From an uncultured Clostridia bacterium (GTDB lineage Bacteria > Bacillota > Clostridia > Christensenellales > Borkfalkiaceae), in contig CALVHL010000017.1 in assembly GCA_944327625.1 (NCBI GenBank), positions 1-38,345 on the forward strand: 38,345 nucleotides of DNA, given 5' to 3'. Each line of letters starts with the position of its first letter. The first letter of the stretch is position 1. The notes under the pieces were generated by a model. That model made no database searches and was not told where the DNA came from. It worked only from the letters and a program-made list of their open reading frames with translations. A program made the translations under genes and the position numbers. Below, piece by piece: positions 16,627-24,716 of this stretch.

Positions 16627-16743
16627 ATGAAAGTAAGACCCTCGGTTAAGCCCATGTGCGACAAGTGCAAGGTCATCAAAAGAAACGGCAAGGTAATGGT
16701 CATCTGTTCCAAGAACAAGAGCCACAAGCAGAGACAGGGCTAA
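16627..16743 (+). CDS. rpmJ: 50S ribosomal protein L36
   Basis: L36 is a 38-residue, zinc-binding protein of the 50S subunit. The frame begins [19 protein letters not shown] and contains the C-x2-C-x12-C-x4-H zinc ligand pattern. AAGGAG lies before the ATG at 16627; a longer frame from 16555 is not supported by homology. It is located between infA and rpsM as usual. Confidence 0.96.
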   Translation: MKVRPSVKPMCDKCKVIKRNGKVMVICSKNKSHKQRQG

Positions 16744-17161
16744 AAATAGCGCTGTCCGCATAAAAAAACCGTGAAAACGCGCAAAAATTGCCGCACTTTG
16801 TGTCGGTAATTTCTTGCTTTTCCGGCAAAAGCTGTGATATAATGTATTGTGCAGAATTTCGGTGAAAGTAAAATTTGTCCGCGCAGAGTGCGGGGGCAAA
16901 GTATTCTTTTGCCGTCGTTTTCGCGTTTAAAAACATAATATTGCGGCAAAGACCGACCGGCGCGCGGGCGAATTTACCCGCGGACAAGGTCTGAATTTTT
17001 GGGCGCAAGTCCAAATAAATTCAAAAACAATTCCGCCTTCGGCGGCGCAGACATTCCACATTTTTACTGCGCGCGGCCGACGTTGCGGGTTTCCATATAT
17101 AAAAAAATAAAAAACAGAGGACTTAGAAGCTAAGTCAATTAAAACGGAGGAAATAAATCGT
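16744..17161 (+). other. rpmJ-rpsM intergenic region and leader
   Basis: This gene-free stretch contains the promoter at 16814-16843 and then a leader of about 310 bases. Hairpins include GCGGG/CCCGC near 16965-16982, nested in AGACC/GGTCT and followed by ATTTTT. Others are CCGCC-TTC-GGCGG near 17034-17046 and GACTTAG-AAG-CTAAGTC near 17120-17136. The first has the form of a weak attenuator. No small gene is apparent. Confidence 0.55.
16814..16843 (+). promoter_or_regulatory. Extended -10 promoter upstream of rpsM
   Basis: A -35-like TTGCTT (16814-16819) and a perfect -10 TATAAT (16838-16843) are separated by 18 bp, with a TG at 16835-16836 giving an extended -10. It would allow the alpha-operon genes (rpsM to rplQ) to be transcribed separately from the S10 promoter. 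Confidence 0.75.
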
Positions 17162-17536
17162 ATGGCACGTATTGCCGGTGTAGATTTACCCAGAGAGAAA
17201 AGAATAGAGATAGGTCTTACCTATATATACGGTATAGGGCTTGCCACCTCTAAGAAGATCCTTGCCGCAACGGGCGTAGATCCCGATACGAGAGTCAAGG
17301 ACCTCGACGAGACGACGGTATCCAAGCTCAGAGAGTATATCGACCACAATTACAGAGTAGAGGGCGAACTGAGAAGCGAAGTTTCGCTCAATATCAAGAG
17401 ACTTATGGAAATCGGCTGTTACAGGGGCATCAGGCACAGAAAGGGCCTGCCCGTAAGAGGCCAGTCGACCAAGAGAAACGCAAGGACGAGGAAAGGACCT
17501 CGCCGCACGGTAGCCAAGAAGAAGGGCGCGAAGTAA
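17162..17536 (+). CDS. rpsM: 30S ribosomal protein S13
   Basis: S13 is a 30S head protein that contacts tRNA and bridges to the 50S subunit. The product is 124 residues. It starts [20 protein letters not shown] and includes [20 protein letters not shown] and a basic tail. GGAGG precedes the ATG. It heads the alpha-operon segment behind its own promoter. Confidence 0.98.
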   Translation: MARIAGVDLPREKRIEIGLTYIYGIGLATSKKILAATGVDPDTRVKDLDETTVSKLREYIDHNYRVEGELRSEVSLNIKRLMEIGCYRGIRHRKGLPVRGQSTKRNARTRKGPRRTVAKKKGAK

Positions 17537-17557
17537 GGTTAGGAGGAGTTAAGCTTT

Positions 17558-17959
17558 ATGGCATCACAGGCAAAGAAGACGACCGTTTCGAGAAAGCGCA
17601 AGGAGCTTAAAAAGATCGATAAAGGTCAGGTACACATTCAGTCATCTTTCAACAATACTTTGGTAACCGTAACGGATATGCAGGGTAACGCCATCAGCCA
17701 GTCCAGCGCAGGCGCGCTCGGCTTCAAGGGTTCGAGGAAGGGTACTCCCTTCGCAGCCCAGATGGCTTGCGAAACCGCCGCAAAGGCAGCAAAGGAACAC
17801 GGTCTCCGCACCGTCGAGGTCTACGTAAAGGGCCCCGGCGCAGGCAGAGAGTCGGCTATCCGCGCGCTTGCAAACTGCGAGCTTGAAATCACCCTCATTT
17901 CGGACGTATCGCCCATACCCCACAACGGTTGCAGACCGCCTAAGCGTCGCAGAGTATAA
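17558..17959 (+). CDS. rpsK: 30S ribosomal protein S11
   Basis: S11 lies on the 30S platform next to the mRNA 3' region. The product is 133 residues with the hallmark [19 protein letters not shown] and a C-terminal [21 protein letters not shown] precedes the ATG. It is in canonical order between rpsM and rpsD. Confidence 0.98.
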   Translation: MASQAKKTTVSRKRKELKKIDKGQVHIQSSFNNTLVTVTDMQGNAISQSSAGALGFKGSRKGTPFAAQMACETAAKAAKEHGLRTVEVYVKGPGAGRESAIRALANCELEITLISDVSPIPHNGCRPPKRRRV

Positions 17960-17976
17960 AGGAGGAGAGAAGAATT

Positions 17977-18600
17977 ATGGCAACATACAGAGAAGCAAAA
18001 TGCCGCCTTTGCAGAAGGGAAGGCGCAAAGCTCTTTTTGAAGGGCGACAAGTGTTATAGCGACAAGTGTCCGTTCGCAAAGCGTCCCGTTGCACCCGGCG
18101 TACACGGCGCAGGCAGAAAGAAGGTTTCCGAATACGGACAGCAGCTCAGAGAGAAGCAGAAGGTCAAGAGAATTTACGGCGTGCAGGAAGGTCAGTTCAG
18201 GGCATACTATGAAGCGGCTGACCGCATGAAGGGCATCACCGGTGAAAATATGCTCTCGCTGCTCGAAAGAAGGCTTGACAACGTCATATTCCGTATGGGA
18301 CTGGGCGTATCGCGCGCACAGGCAAGACAGCTTGTAAACCACGGTCATTTCACGGTAAACGGCAAGAAAGTCAACATCCCCTCCTACATCGTAAAGGTCG
18401 GCGACGTAGTCGCTGTCAAGGAAAACAAGACATCCAATAAGTACTTCGAGGCGATAAAGTCCGCAAAAGCGGCAAATCTCCCCAAGTGGCTGGAATTCAA
18501 CCCCGAAAAGCTTGAAGGCAAGGTAATCGCACTTCCTGCAAGGGACGACATAGACAGCCAGATTGCGGAGCATATGATTGTCGAATTGTACTCCAAGTAA
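17977..18600 (+). CDS. rpsD: 30S ribosomal protein S4, zinc form
   Basis: S4 nucleates 30S assembly and, in E. coli, autoregulates the alpha operon. The product is 207 residues. The N-terminal zinc site is visible as Cys at 9, 12, 26 and 31, and the S4 RNA-binding domain at about residues 98-155 ([20 protein letters not shown]). Its place between rpsK and rpoA contrasts with Bacillus subtilis, where rpsD is unlinked. Confidence 0.97.
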   Translation: MATYREAKCRLCRREGAKLFLKGDKCYSDKCPFAKRPVAPGVHGAGRKKVSEYGQQLREKQKVKRIYGVQEGQFRAYYEAADRMKGITGENMLSLLERRLDNVIFRMGLGVSRAQARQLVNHGHFTVNGKKVNIPSYIVKVGDVVAVKENKTSNKYFEAIKSAKAANLPKWLEFNPEKLEGKVIALPARDDIDSQIAEHMIVELYSK

Positions 18601-18624
18601 TAATTAAAATTCAGGAGGTAGTAT

Positions 18625-19578
18625 ATGATCGAAATGGATATGCCCAGAATAGAGGTAGTGGAAAGCGAAGACCAGTCCTATGCGAAGGTAGTCGTTGAAC
18701 CCCTCGAAAAGGGCTTCGGTCTTACAATAGGCAACTGCCTTAGAAGAATACTTCTGTCCGCCCTGCCCGGCGCGGCGGCACAGGGAATAAGGTTTCTTGA
18801 CGGCTCCGTAAAGCACGAATTTTCGGCCGTACCCGGCGTCAAGGAAGACGTAACTGAAATTATCCTCAACTTGAAGACGCTTGCGATAAAGACCAAGGTG
18901 ACCGACAGGGACTACGTAAAGGTAGTTCACCTCTACAAGGAAGGCCCCGCCGAGGTTAAGGCGAGCGATATCGAGCAGGACGCCGAAATAGAGATAATCA
19001 ACGGCGACCAGCATATATGTACCGTCGACGAGGGCGGCAAGATCGATATGGAGATAACCATCGGCCGCGGAAGGGGCTATAAGGGTGCCGACCATACGAG
19101 AAGCGAACTTATCGACTATATCCCCATCGACTCTATCTTCACCCCCGTAAAGAAGGTCAACTACACCGTCGAGAATACGAGGGTTGGTCAGAATACCGAC
19201 TTCGACAAGCTCATCCTCGAAGTATGGACGAACGGCGCGTTCTCCGCAAAGGAAATCGTCTCGCTCGCGGCTAAGATCATGCAGGATCACATCAGCCTGT
19301 TCGTCGACCTGTCGGATACGATAAGGGATATGGACATACTCGTCAAGAACGAGGACGACCGCCAGCAGAAGATACTTGCCATGGCGATCGAAGACATGGA
19401 TTTATCCGTACGTTCGTACAACTGCTTGAAGCGTGCGAACATACACACGGTAGAAGATTTAACCAAAAAGACGGAAGACGAAATGCTCAAGGTAAGAAAT
19501 CTTGGCAGAAAGTCGCTGGACGAAGTAATCTTGAAGCTTCAATCCTACGGTCTTTCGTTAGCAAACAAGGAGGACTAA
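18625..19578 (+). CDS. rpoA: RNA polymerase alpha subunit
   Basis: Alpha dimerises to start RNA polymerase assembly, and its C-terminal domain contacts UP elements and activators. The product is 317 residues. The N-terminal dimerisation domain contains GNCLRRILLSALPGAA (about residues 39-54). The C-terminal helix-hairpin-helix domain spans about residues 250-315 (RSYNCLKRANIHTVEDLTKK). AGGAGG precedes the ATG. Confidence 0.98.
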   Translation: MIEMDMPRIEVVESEDQSYAKVVVEPLEKGFGLTIGNCLRRILLSALPGAAAQGIRFLDGSVKHEFSAVPGVKEDVTEIILNLKTLAIKTKVTDRDYVKVVHLYKEGPAEVKASDIEQDAEIEIINGDQHICTVDEGGKIDMEITIGRGRGYKGADHTRSELIDYIPIDSIFTPVKKVNYTVENTRVGQNTDFDKLILEVWTNGAFSAKEIVSLAAKIMQDHISLFVDLSDTIRDMDILVKNEDDRQQKILAMAIEDMDLSVRSYNCLKRANIHTVEDLTKKTEDEMLKVRNLGRKSLDEVILKLQSYGLSLANKED

Positions 19579-19582
19579 TATC

Positions 19583-20089
19583 ATGCCCGGTAAATTGGGA
19601 AGAACATCAGAACAGAGAATTGCATTGCTCAGAAATCAGGCTTCCGAACTCCTTTGGTACGGTAGGATTAAGACGACGGCTGCTAAGGCGAAAGAGCTTC
19701 AGCCCTACGTTGAAAAGATTATAACCAAGGCCATCAGCGTCTACGACCTCAACGAAGAAAAGGAAGTCGTAAAGACCGACGCAAAGGGCAAGGAAGTTAC
19801 CGTAAAGGTAGTCAAGGACAGCGCGAAAAAGCTGGCTGTACGCCGTGCAATCATGGCTAAGCTCCGCGACCTTCAGGAGATCAAGGGCTTCAACGAGAAA
19901 AAGAGCGAGTATAAGGCAAGGACGAAGGACATTCAGCATCCCCTCATGGAAAAGCTGTTCAACGAAATCGCGCCTAAGTATGCTCAGCGCAAGGAAGAAC
20001 TCGGCCAGGGCGGCGGTTACACCCGCATCTACCTTCTCGGCGAACGCCGCGGCGACGCTGCAGAAGAAGCCATCATCGAGCTCGTTTAA
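19583..20089 (+). CDS. rplQ: 50S ribosomal protein L17, with insertion
   Basis: L17 lies near the exit tunnel. The product is 168 residues, against about 115-130 in many bacteria. The extra length is a Lys/Glu-rich insertion at about residues 52-105, between the N-terminal KTTAAKAKELQPYVEKIITK and the C-terminal LFNEIAPKYA-to-GGYTRIYLLGERRGDAAEEA blocks. It is the last gene of the supercluster, four bases after rpoA, with a terminator following. Confidence 0.95.
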   Translation: MPGKLGRTSEQRIALLRNQASELLWYGRIKTTAAKAKELQPYVEKIITKAISVYDLNEEKEVVKTDAKGKEVTVKVVKDSAKKLAVRRAIMAKLRDLQEIKGFNEKKSEYKARTKDIQHPLMEKLFNEIAPKYAQRKEELGQGGGYTRIYLLGERRGDAAEEAIIELV

Positions 20090-20104
20090 TTTAAATCAAA
20101 GTTT

Positions 20105-20134
20105 AAAGCGACGGAATTTCCCGCCGCTTTTTTT
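20105..20134 (+). terminator. Rho-independent terminator after rplQ
   Basis: The stem AAAGCGACGG (20105-20114) pairs with CCGCCGCTTT (20121-20130) with one A-C mismatch and the loop AATTTC, followed by a run of seven T interrupted by C. It marks the end of the ribosomal supercluster. Confidence 0.85.
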
Positions 20135-20410
20135 CTTTTGCATTTTATTATTCGTCCGCCCCGCCCGAGCTTAGCCGTTTCGCCGCTCCGTCCGCGCCGC
20201 TCCGTCCGCGCCGCTCCGTCCGCGCCGTTTGCCGCTTGCCGAGCAACCTGCCCGAGTTTAGCTCCGTCAGGTCGATTGCCGAAACCGATTAAACGGCATA
20301 TATGTGCGGTCGGATTGCCCCGACGGGCGATTTTGCCGCCTGCTTAATCGGGAAGTTATGCGCGCCTACGGCGTTCAATTTGTGCATAACCAACGCTCCG
20401 CAAAATAAAG
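20135..20410. other. Gene-free stretch with a 14-bp tandem repeat
   Basis: No supported gene. It contains three perfect copies plus a partial copy of CGCCGCTCCGTCCG (20181-20227). Further on are a long-range inverted repeat CCGATTAA/TTAATCGG (about 20285-20292 and 20344-20351) and TTATGC/GCATAA (about 20356 and 20392). These could form a large stem-loop, but I recognise no RNA family. Confidence 0.5.
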
Positions 20411-20442
20411 GGCGCGGGCGAAAAATATTTTTCGCCCGCGCC
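20411..20442. terminator. 32-bp perfect palindrome, bidirectional terminator
   Basis: A perfect self-complementary sequence (arms GGCGCGGGCGAAAAA and its complement around a TA centre) is flanked by T-rich sequence on the plus strand (GATTTTTC) and gives a T-run within its own arms on either strand. It lies 21 bp past the stop codon of the minus-strand gene at 20464-20688 and probably terminates it. Confidence 0.75.
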
Positions 20443-20463
20443 AGATTTTTCTTTTTTGATCGG

Positions 20464-20688
20464 TCAGATGGGGAGTATACGAAGTATTCTCTTGCTGACA
20501 ATCATCAGAATGAGGTCGCAGATCCAGACGATATTGAAGCCGAATACCAGCCTGACGATGAATGCGACGATTTTGCCCTCGCTGAGACGGGTAATAGCGC
20601 CGCATATCCACGACGTAACGGGTATGATTGCCAGAATTACGCTGACGATATAGCCGAGACCGAAGTAATCTCTCTTGCCTTTTGCCAT
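20464..20688 (-). CDS. Small membrane protein, 74 residues
   Basis: A basic N-terminus is followed by two or three hydrophobic segments (about residues 10-33, 39-55 and 54-66). I recognise no named domain. The ATG has AAAGGAG 8 bases upstream, and a full consensus promoter lies before it. It shares a pattern (VIL, PV, W, RLS, a C-terminal VW and D) with the 79-residue protein at 21822-22061, suggesting the two are paralogues. Function unknown. Confidence 0.75.
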   Translation of the reverse strand: MAKGKRDYFGLGYIVSVILAIIPVTSWICGAITRLSEGKIVAFIVRLVFGFNIVWICDLILMIVSKRILRILPI

Positions 20689-20721
20689 TTAAGTATCTCC
20701 TTTATCAGTTACTTTAATGAT

Positions 20722-20750
20722 ATTATAGCCCTTTGCGCGGCAAATGTCAA
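20722..20750 (-). promoter_or_regulatory. Perfect consensus sigma-A promoter
   Basis: On the minus strand, TTGACA (20750-20745) and TATAAT (20727-20722) are separated by exactly 17 bp. This is an unusually perfect promoter for the 74-residue membrane protein gene starting at 20688. Confidence 0.88.
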
Positions 20751-20857
20751 CAGCAAAATCAAAAAACGCGACCCCGCGCCCTGCAAGCCGTGCGCCCGTC
20801 CGCAGGGTAACGCCTGCAATTTTCTGCGGCGCGGGGGCGGAAGAATGAGGGCGGCCG

Positions 20858-20886
20858 TTGCCTTATGTCGGCGCAGGGTGTATAAT
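20858..20886 (+). promoter_or_regulatory. Promoter of the GrpB-family gene
   Basis: TTGCCT (20858-20863) and TATAAT (20881-20886) are separated by 17 bp. The expected start of transcription (near 20893) would fall on the ribosome binding site of the gene beginning at 20904, giving a very short leader. Confidence 0.65.
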
Positions 20887-20903
20887 GTATGCGGAGGACA
20901 GGT

Positions 20904-21461
20904 ATGAAAAAGTGGTACGAAGATATGACGCTCGACGAGCTGTGGCGGCTCTTTCCCATAGAGTTGAAGCCGCACGACGGGCGCATGGTCGGGCGGTTCG
21001 CCGCCGAAAGAGAGCGCATAGCAGGCATATTCCCCGCGGGTACGCGCATAAGCCACGTCGGGAGCACGGCGATAGATATTGCCGCCAAGCCGATCGTCGA
21101 CATTCTCGTCGAACTGCCGCCCGAAGCCGACATGGAGCGGGCGGCGACGGCGACAGAGGGAGCGGGATATATCCGAATGTCGGACGGCGGGGCGCGAAAG
21201 TCGTTCAACAGGGGCTACACGCCCGAGGGTTTCGCCGAGGAGGTATTTCACCTGCACCTGCGTCGGCGCGGCGACAATGACGAGCTGTATTTCCGCGACT
21301 ATCTTGCCGAATTTCCCTCCGTCGCGGCAGAATACGAGGAATTGAAGCGGCGGCTTGCGGAGGAATACAAATACGACCGCGACGGCTACACCGCCGCCAA
21401 GGGCGATTTCGTAACAAGGTACACCGCCCTCGCCCGCGCGAGGTACGGCGACAGATATTAA
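20904..21461 (+). CDS. GrpB-family protein (UPF0157)
   Basis: The product is 185 residues. It matches the GrpB family, which has a nucleotidyltransferase-like fold, through HVGSTAIDIAAKPIVDILVE (about residues 50-69) with the GS...D arrangement, and HLHLRRRGDNDELYFRDYL (about 115-133). The cellular role of the family is poorly defined. The ATG at 20904 is chosen because GGAGG lies 6 bases upstream; an ATG at 20889 would be only two bases from the -10 box. Stand-alone transcript, with a terminator following. Confidence 0.88.
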   Translation: MKKWYEDMTLDELWRLFPIELKPHDGRMVGRFAAERERIAGIFPAGTRISHVGSTAIDIAAKPIVDILVELPPEADMERAATATEGAGYIRMSDGGARKSFNRGYTPEGFAEEVFHLHLRRRGDNDELYFRDYLAEFPSVAAEYEELKRRLAEEYKYDRDGYTAAKGDFVTRYTALARARYGDRY

Positions 21462-21494
21462 AAATTCAAAAACCCCGTTCGTCGGGGCATAGTT

Positions 21495-21525
21495 GCGGGG
21501 CAATTGCATTGCCCCGCGCTCTTTT
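21495..21525 (+). terminator. Terminator after the GrpB-family gene
   Basis: The stem GCGGGGCAA (21495-21503) pairs with TTGCCCCGC (21509-21517) around TTGCA, followed by GCTCTTTTT. A smaller CCCCG/CGGGG hairpin lies just upstream. Confidence 0.8.
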
Positions 21526-21749
21526 TGCCGCCCGCCTGCGCCATAATCTTCCTCCCTGCATAGCCGAAAAAGCCGCCTTTTTTCTGCGGAAAAGCGGGCA
21601 GAAAATAGGCGGCGCGTAAGCGGCGGCCAATGCCGCCACGCGCAGGGCGTTGCGGGCAATTGAAGCGGGAATATGGTCGATTAACCGAACGGCAGAGCGG
21701 CAGATAAAGTAATTTACGCAGTTCGGCGGGCGGTATGGTACAAAAAATT

Positions 21750-21778
21750 TTGCATAAATCTGCGCATAAAAGTAATAT
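21750..21778 (+). promoter_or_regulatory. Possible promoter of the 79-residue membrane protein
   Basis: TTGCAT (21750-21755) and TAATAT (21773-21778) are separated by 17 bp, 43 bases before the start codon. The match is moderate. The 21526-21749 stretch upstream is GC-rich and shows no gene. Confidence 0.45.
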
Positions 21779-21821
21779 TGCGCCCCCGCCGCGCATACAT
21801 TACAGAGTGCGGAGGTATAAG

Positions 21822-22061
21822 ATGAACGGTTTTGACCAATGGTTCTACTCGCAAAACAGGGCGGTGCAGGTAATACTCTTGCTACTGCCCGTCGTCGGAT
21901 GGGTTATCGAATGTCTCGTGCGGCTGAGCGTGCTCCTCAAAAGGCAGGACGTGGTCAGTATGCTGGCGTTCGTGCTCTTTATCGTCGTCGGGTGGGGCTG
22001 GGTGCTCTGCCTTATCGACGTGTGCTGTCTGCTCTCGACGGGAAGATTGCTGCTCGCATAG
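21822..22061 (+). CDS. Small membrane protein, 79 residues
   Basis: A hydrophobic protein with two or three membrane segments (about residues 14-34 and 45-74). The ATG at 21822 has GGAGG 6 bases upstream, while an upstream in-frame ATG at 21735 lacks one. The spacing of VIL, PV, W, RLS and a C-terminal GWxxCLID resembles the minus-strand protein at 20464-20688, so a distant paralogue is likely. No function is recognised. Confidence 0.7.
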   Translation: MNGFDQWFYSQNRAVQVILLLLPVVGWVIECLVRLSVLLKRQDVVSMLAFVLFIVVGWGWVLCLIDVCCLLSTGRLLLA

Positions 22062-22113
22062 TCGGGCGGCTGGTTAAGGCAGGTTAAAAGCAGGTAAAAG
22101 GCAGGTAAAGGAA

Positions 22114-22149
22114 AGCCGCCCCGCTGCAATCTTTTGCAGCGGGGCGGCT
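22114..22149. terminator. 16-bp-stem terminator between convergent genes
   Basis: AGCCGCCCCGCTGCAA (22114-22129) pairs perfectly with 22134-22149 around TCTT. It is followed by ATTTTG on the plus strand and by CTTTCCTTT on the minus strand, so it can serve both the 79-residue gene and the convergent lipoprotein gene. Short GCAGGTAAAAG-like direct repeats precede it. Confidence 0.8.
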
Positions 22150-22170
22150 ATTTTGCTCTGATATGATATA

Positions 22171-23250
22171 TTAAGATACTTCGGGCAGGTTTTCGGGCAG
22201 ATCTATGGTCGTCGAGCCGAGTTTTTTAATCTTTATCGAGGTGTCGGTAGAGACGGCTTCGGTCTTGCCGTTGGCGGTGACCTGCGCCCCGACGTGCAGC
22301 TCGCATTCGGACATAAGCCCGCCCGAAACTATGTACTTGCCGTCTATGTCGTAGACGACGTCGCTGTCGCCGACGAGCGCGGACAGCTTATCGTCGAGCA
22401 GCATTTTAACGACCGCCTCATTGAGACTGAACCCATAGTCCGTCTTGACGAAACAACTGTGGTCGGTGGCGACGAGGTCGTCGTCCCCGCCCAGCGAGCT
22501 ATCGAATATATCCTGCAAATCGCTTACGTCGCATATCTCCCAACTGAAAAACGTGTCGGTGAATTTGGTATAGCGTATGAGCCTGTCGCCGTCGACAACG
22601 TAATAATATTCGTTGGTCTCCTCGTGCTCGTTGCCGTAATACTCTGACTTGGCGTCGTCGTTGACGAGGTGAGTATAGCTTACGACGTGCATTACGTTGC
22701 CCGCATACTCTATTGTCGAGCGCTGCGTGGTATTGTTGAACGACGGCGCGAGCGTATCGGCGGCATTGGAGCTGCGGCTGCCGATTTCGAGCGAGAGGGT
22801 AAAGCTCCCGAACCCGCCGAGCGAAGTCACCGAATTATAATAGCTCTTTGTCACCCTTTCGCCGTCTTCGAGGGCGGGGCTGTAATAGGCGTATTCGTCG
22901 CCGAACTGCATTATGTACACCGTCTGGGCGATCGGCTCGTCGCTCTCGTCGGTCGCAAACCACACCGTTCCGCGCTCTGCGGCGGTCAGTCTGCGCCGCT
23001 GGTCGGCGGAAAGATTGAGCACTGCCGTATCCGCTTCGGTCATATCCTCAGTCTTCTTATAGTCCTCGAATACCGCGCGCGAAACGCCGCTTATTTCGTT
23101 GTCGACGAACGCGCTCACCGCAAGCAGGCGGGAGGAGTAGTATTCGTCGGAGATATCACCCTTATAAACATCGGTCGGCGCGCAGCCCGTCGAAAGTGCG
23201 GCAAACACCGTCGCCGCGGTTATCGCCGCTGTCGTAATGAATTTTCGCAT
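22171..23250 (-). CDS. Large lipoprotein of unknown function
   Basis: The product is 359 residues. It has a signal peptide starting MRKFITTAAITAATVFAALS and the lipobox LSTGC (Cys near residue 23). The mature part is acidic and Ser/Thr/Tyr-rich with many alternating hydrophobic residues, suggesting a beta-rich extracytoplasmic domain; I recognise no family. The ATG at 23250 is preferred over a TTG two codons upstream because AGGTGG lies 7 bases before the ATG. It has its own promoter and lies convergent to the membrane protein gene. Confidence 0.78.
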   Translation of the reverse strand: MRKFITTAAITAATVFAALSTGCAPTDVYKGDISDEYYSSRLLAVSAFVDNEISGVSRAVFEDYKKTEDMTEADTAVLNLSADQRRRLTAAERGTVWFATDESDEPIAQTVYIMQFGDEYAYYSPALEDGERVTKSYYNSVTSLGGFGSFTLSLEIGSRSSNAADTLAPSFNNTTQRSTIEYAGNVMHVVSYTHLVNDDAKSEYYGNEHEETNEYYYVVDGDRLIRYTKFTDTFFSWEICDVSDLQDIFDSSLGGDDDLVATDHSCFVKTDYGFSLNEAVVKMLLDDKLSALVGDSDVVYDIDGKYIVSGGLMSECELHVGAQVTANGKTEAVSTDTSIKIKKLGSTTIDLPENLPEVS

Positions 23251-23281
23251 AAGCAAGCCACCTTTTTCTCTGTATGGGATA

Positions 23282-23310
23282 ATTATATGCCTTTTCCTGG
23301 ATAAAGTAAA
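23282..23310 (-). promoter_or_regulatory. Promoter of the 359-residue lipoprotein
   Basis: On the minus strand, TTTACT (23310-23305) and TATAAT (23287-23282) are separated by 17 bp, about 31 bases before the start codon. Confidence 0.65.
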
Positions 23311-23342
23311 TAAATTTCAGGTAATATATCGCCTTGCCGTGC

Positions 23343-23849
23343 TCAGCCGAGCGTTCTGAACAGGAATTTACCGCCGTCGAAAAGAATATAGCCGTGTGCG
23401 CTGTCCTCTTTGGGAAGCGAGACCGAGCCGGGGTTGAGGTGCAGATAGCCCTCTTTTTCGACGACGTTGAGGGGGACGTGGGTATGCCCCGTCAGGTAGA
23501 CGTCACCCTCGCCGAGGGGCGGTACCGCCCTGTGTCCGTGCGAGAGCACCATTCTCACGCCGTCGGCGTATACCTCGGCATAGTCCGACGATACGTTGAA
23601 GTCAAGCACCATCTGGTCGACTTCGCTGTCGCAGTTGCCGCGGACGGCGAGAATTTTATCTTTGAGCGGGTTGAGCATTGCGAACACGTCCTTGGGCGAA
23701 TAGCCGTCGGGCAGAGGATTTCTCGGCCCGTGATAGAGTATGTCGCCGAGCAGCAACAGCTTTTCCGCGCCCTCTTTTTCATAAGCTTTCAAAAGTTTTT
23801 CGCACCACAGCGCAGAGCCGTGTATGTCGGAAGCTATAAGTATCTTCAT
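23343..23849 (-). CDS. yfcE: YfcE-type metallophosphoesterase
   Basis: A phosphodiesterase of the calcineurin-like superfamily, 168 residues. The dimetal ligands are visible in order: SDIHG (about residues 8-12), GDILYHGPRNPLPDGY, GNCD, SHGH and GHTH. The GDILYHGPRNPLPDGY segment is characteristic of the YfcE group. The start overlaps the stop of the upstream HAD gene by 4 bases (ATGA), so they form a two-gene operon on the minus strand. The physiological substrate is unknown. Confidence 0.88.
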   Translation of the reverse strand: MKILIASDIHGSALWCEKLLKAYEKEGAEKLLLLGDILYHGPRNPLPDGYSPKDVFAMLNPLKDKILAVRGNCDSEVDQMVLDFNVSSDYAEVYADGVRMVLSHGHRAVPPLGEGDVYLTGHTHVPLNVVEKEGYLHLNPGSVSLPKEDSAHGYILFDGGKFLFRTLG

Positions 23850-24631
23850 ATTAACTCCTTCAATTTCTCGATTACGCCGTTTTCACGGTTGGAAGCTATT
23901 TCCGCGCCTATCTTTTCTTTGAGCAGGGGATACGCGTTGGCGGTGACAAAGGGGCTGCCGCATTCGCACAGCATTTCATAGTCGTTCATGTGGTCGCCGA
24001 ACGCCGCGCATTGCTCCCGCGTGCAGCCGAGGTATTGCATTAGTGCGCGCAGCGCTCTGCCCTTGTTTGCCGTCGCTACGCTTACGTCCAGCCAGTCGAA
24101 GCCCGAAATCATCACGCGCAGTCCGTCGATGAGCTGCGGCAGAATTTTCCCCGCGTGTTCGGCGGCGGGGCGGCTGTCCCAGACGGATATTTTCAGCGCC
24201 GTCTTGCATTTTGCCATTTCGTCTAGGTCGGGGACGAGCATTTCGGAGGAATAGGACTTCTTTACCGTCTCGACGAACAGCGGGAAGTCGTTTTCATAGT
24301 AGGCGCAGTCGTCGCAGGACAGCACGGGATATATGCCGTCTACGCTTCGTATTATTTTAAGCGCACGTATGAGGTCGTCGGGCGGGGTGGGGTTGGAATA
24401 GATTATCTCCCCGCCGTACCACACGATGCCGCCGTTTTCGGCAATTATGGCTATCTTGTCCGCGACGGGCGCGAACAGCTTTTTAAGATTGGGCAGCTGT
24501 CTGCCGCTTGCGGGCGCAAATACGCCGCCCTTACTCGTAAATTTCTCGATGAGCGGAAAGGTCTCATCGGGCATTATCTTGCTGGGCGGAAGCAGAGTGC
24601 CGTCCAGATCGCTGACGATAAGTTTGAACAT
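23846..24631 (-). CDS. Cof-type HAD phosphatase
   Basis: A haloacid-dehalogenase superfamily hydrolase, 261 residues. Motif I DLDGT (catalytic Asp near residue 8, acid/base Asp near 10) and motif IV GDHMNDYEM near residue 210 identify the Cof/sugar-phosphatase subgroup. The ATG at 24631 gives the conserved MFKLIVSDLDGTLL start. It has no ribosome binding site, and the -10 box TATAAT ends only 6 bases upstream, so the mRNA may be leaderless. It overlaps yfcE by 4 bases. Confidence 0.87.
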   Translation of the reverse strand: MFKLIVSDLDGTLLPPSKIMPDETFPLIEKFTSKGGVFAPASGRQLPNLKKLFAPVADKIAIIAENGGIVWYGGEIIYSNPTPPDDLIRALKIIRSVDGIYPVLSCDDCAYYENDFPLFVETVKKSYSSEMLVPDLDEMAKCKTALKISVWDSRPAAEHAGKILPQLIDGLRVMISGFDWLDVSVATANKGRALRALMQYLGCTREQCAAFGDHMNDYEMLCECGSPFVTANAYPLLKEKIGAEIASNRENGVIEKLKELI

Positions 24632-24637
24632 GGCTAT

Positions 24638-24667
24638 ATTATACCGCAAAATACGGCGGTTTGGCAA
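24638..24667 (-). promoter_or_regulatory. Promoter giving a probable leaderless mRNA (HAD gene)
   Basis: On the minus strand, TTGCCA (24667-24662) and TATAAT (24643-24638) are separated by 18 bp. Six bases separate the -10 box from the ATG, placing the expected transcription start on or next to the A of the start codon. Confidence 0.65.
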
Positions 24668-24716
24668 CTCTTAGCGGGGTATTGCCCGCATTCTTGCCCC
24701 GCGCGTCGCCTGCTTT

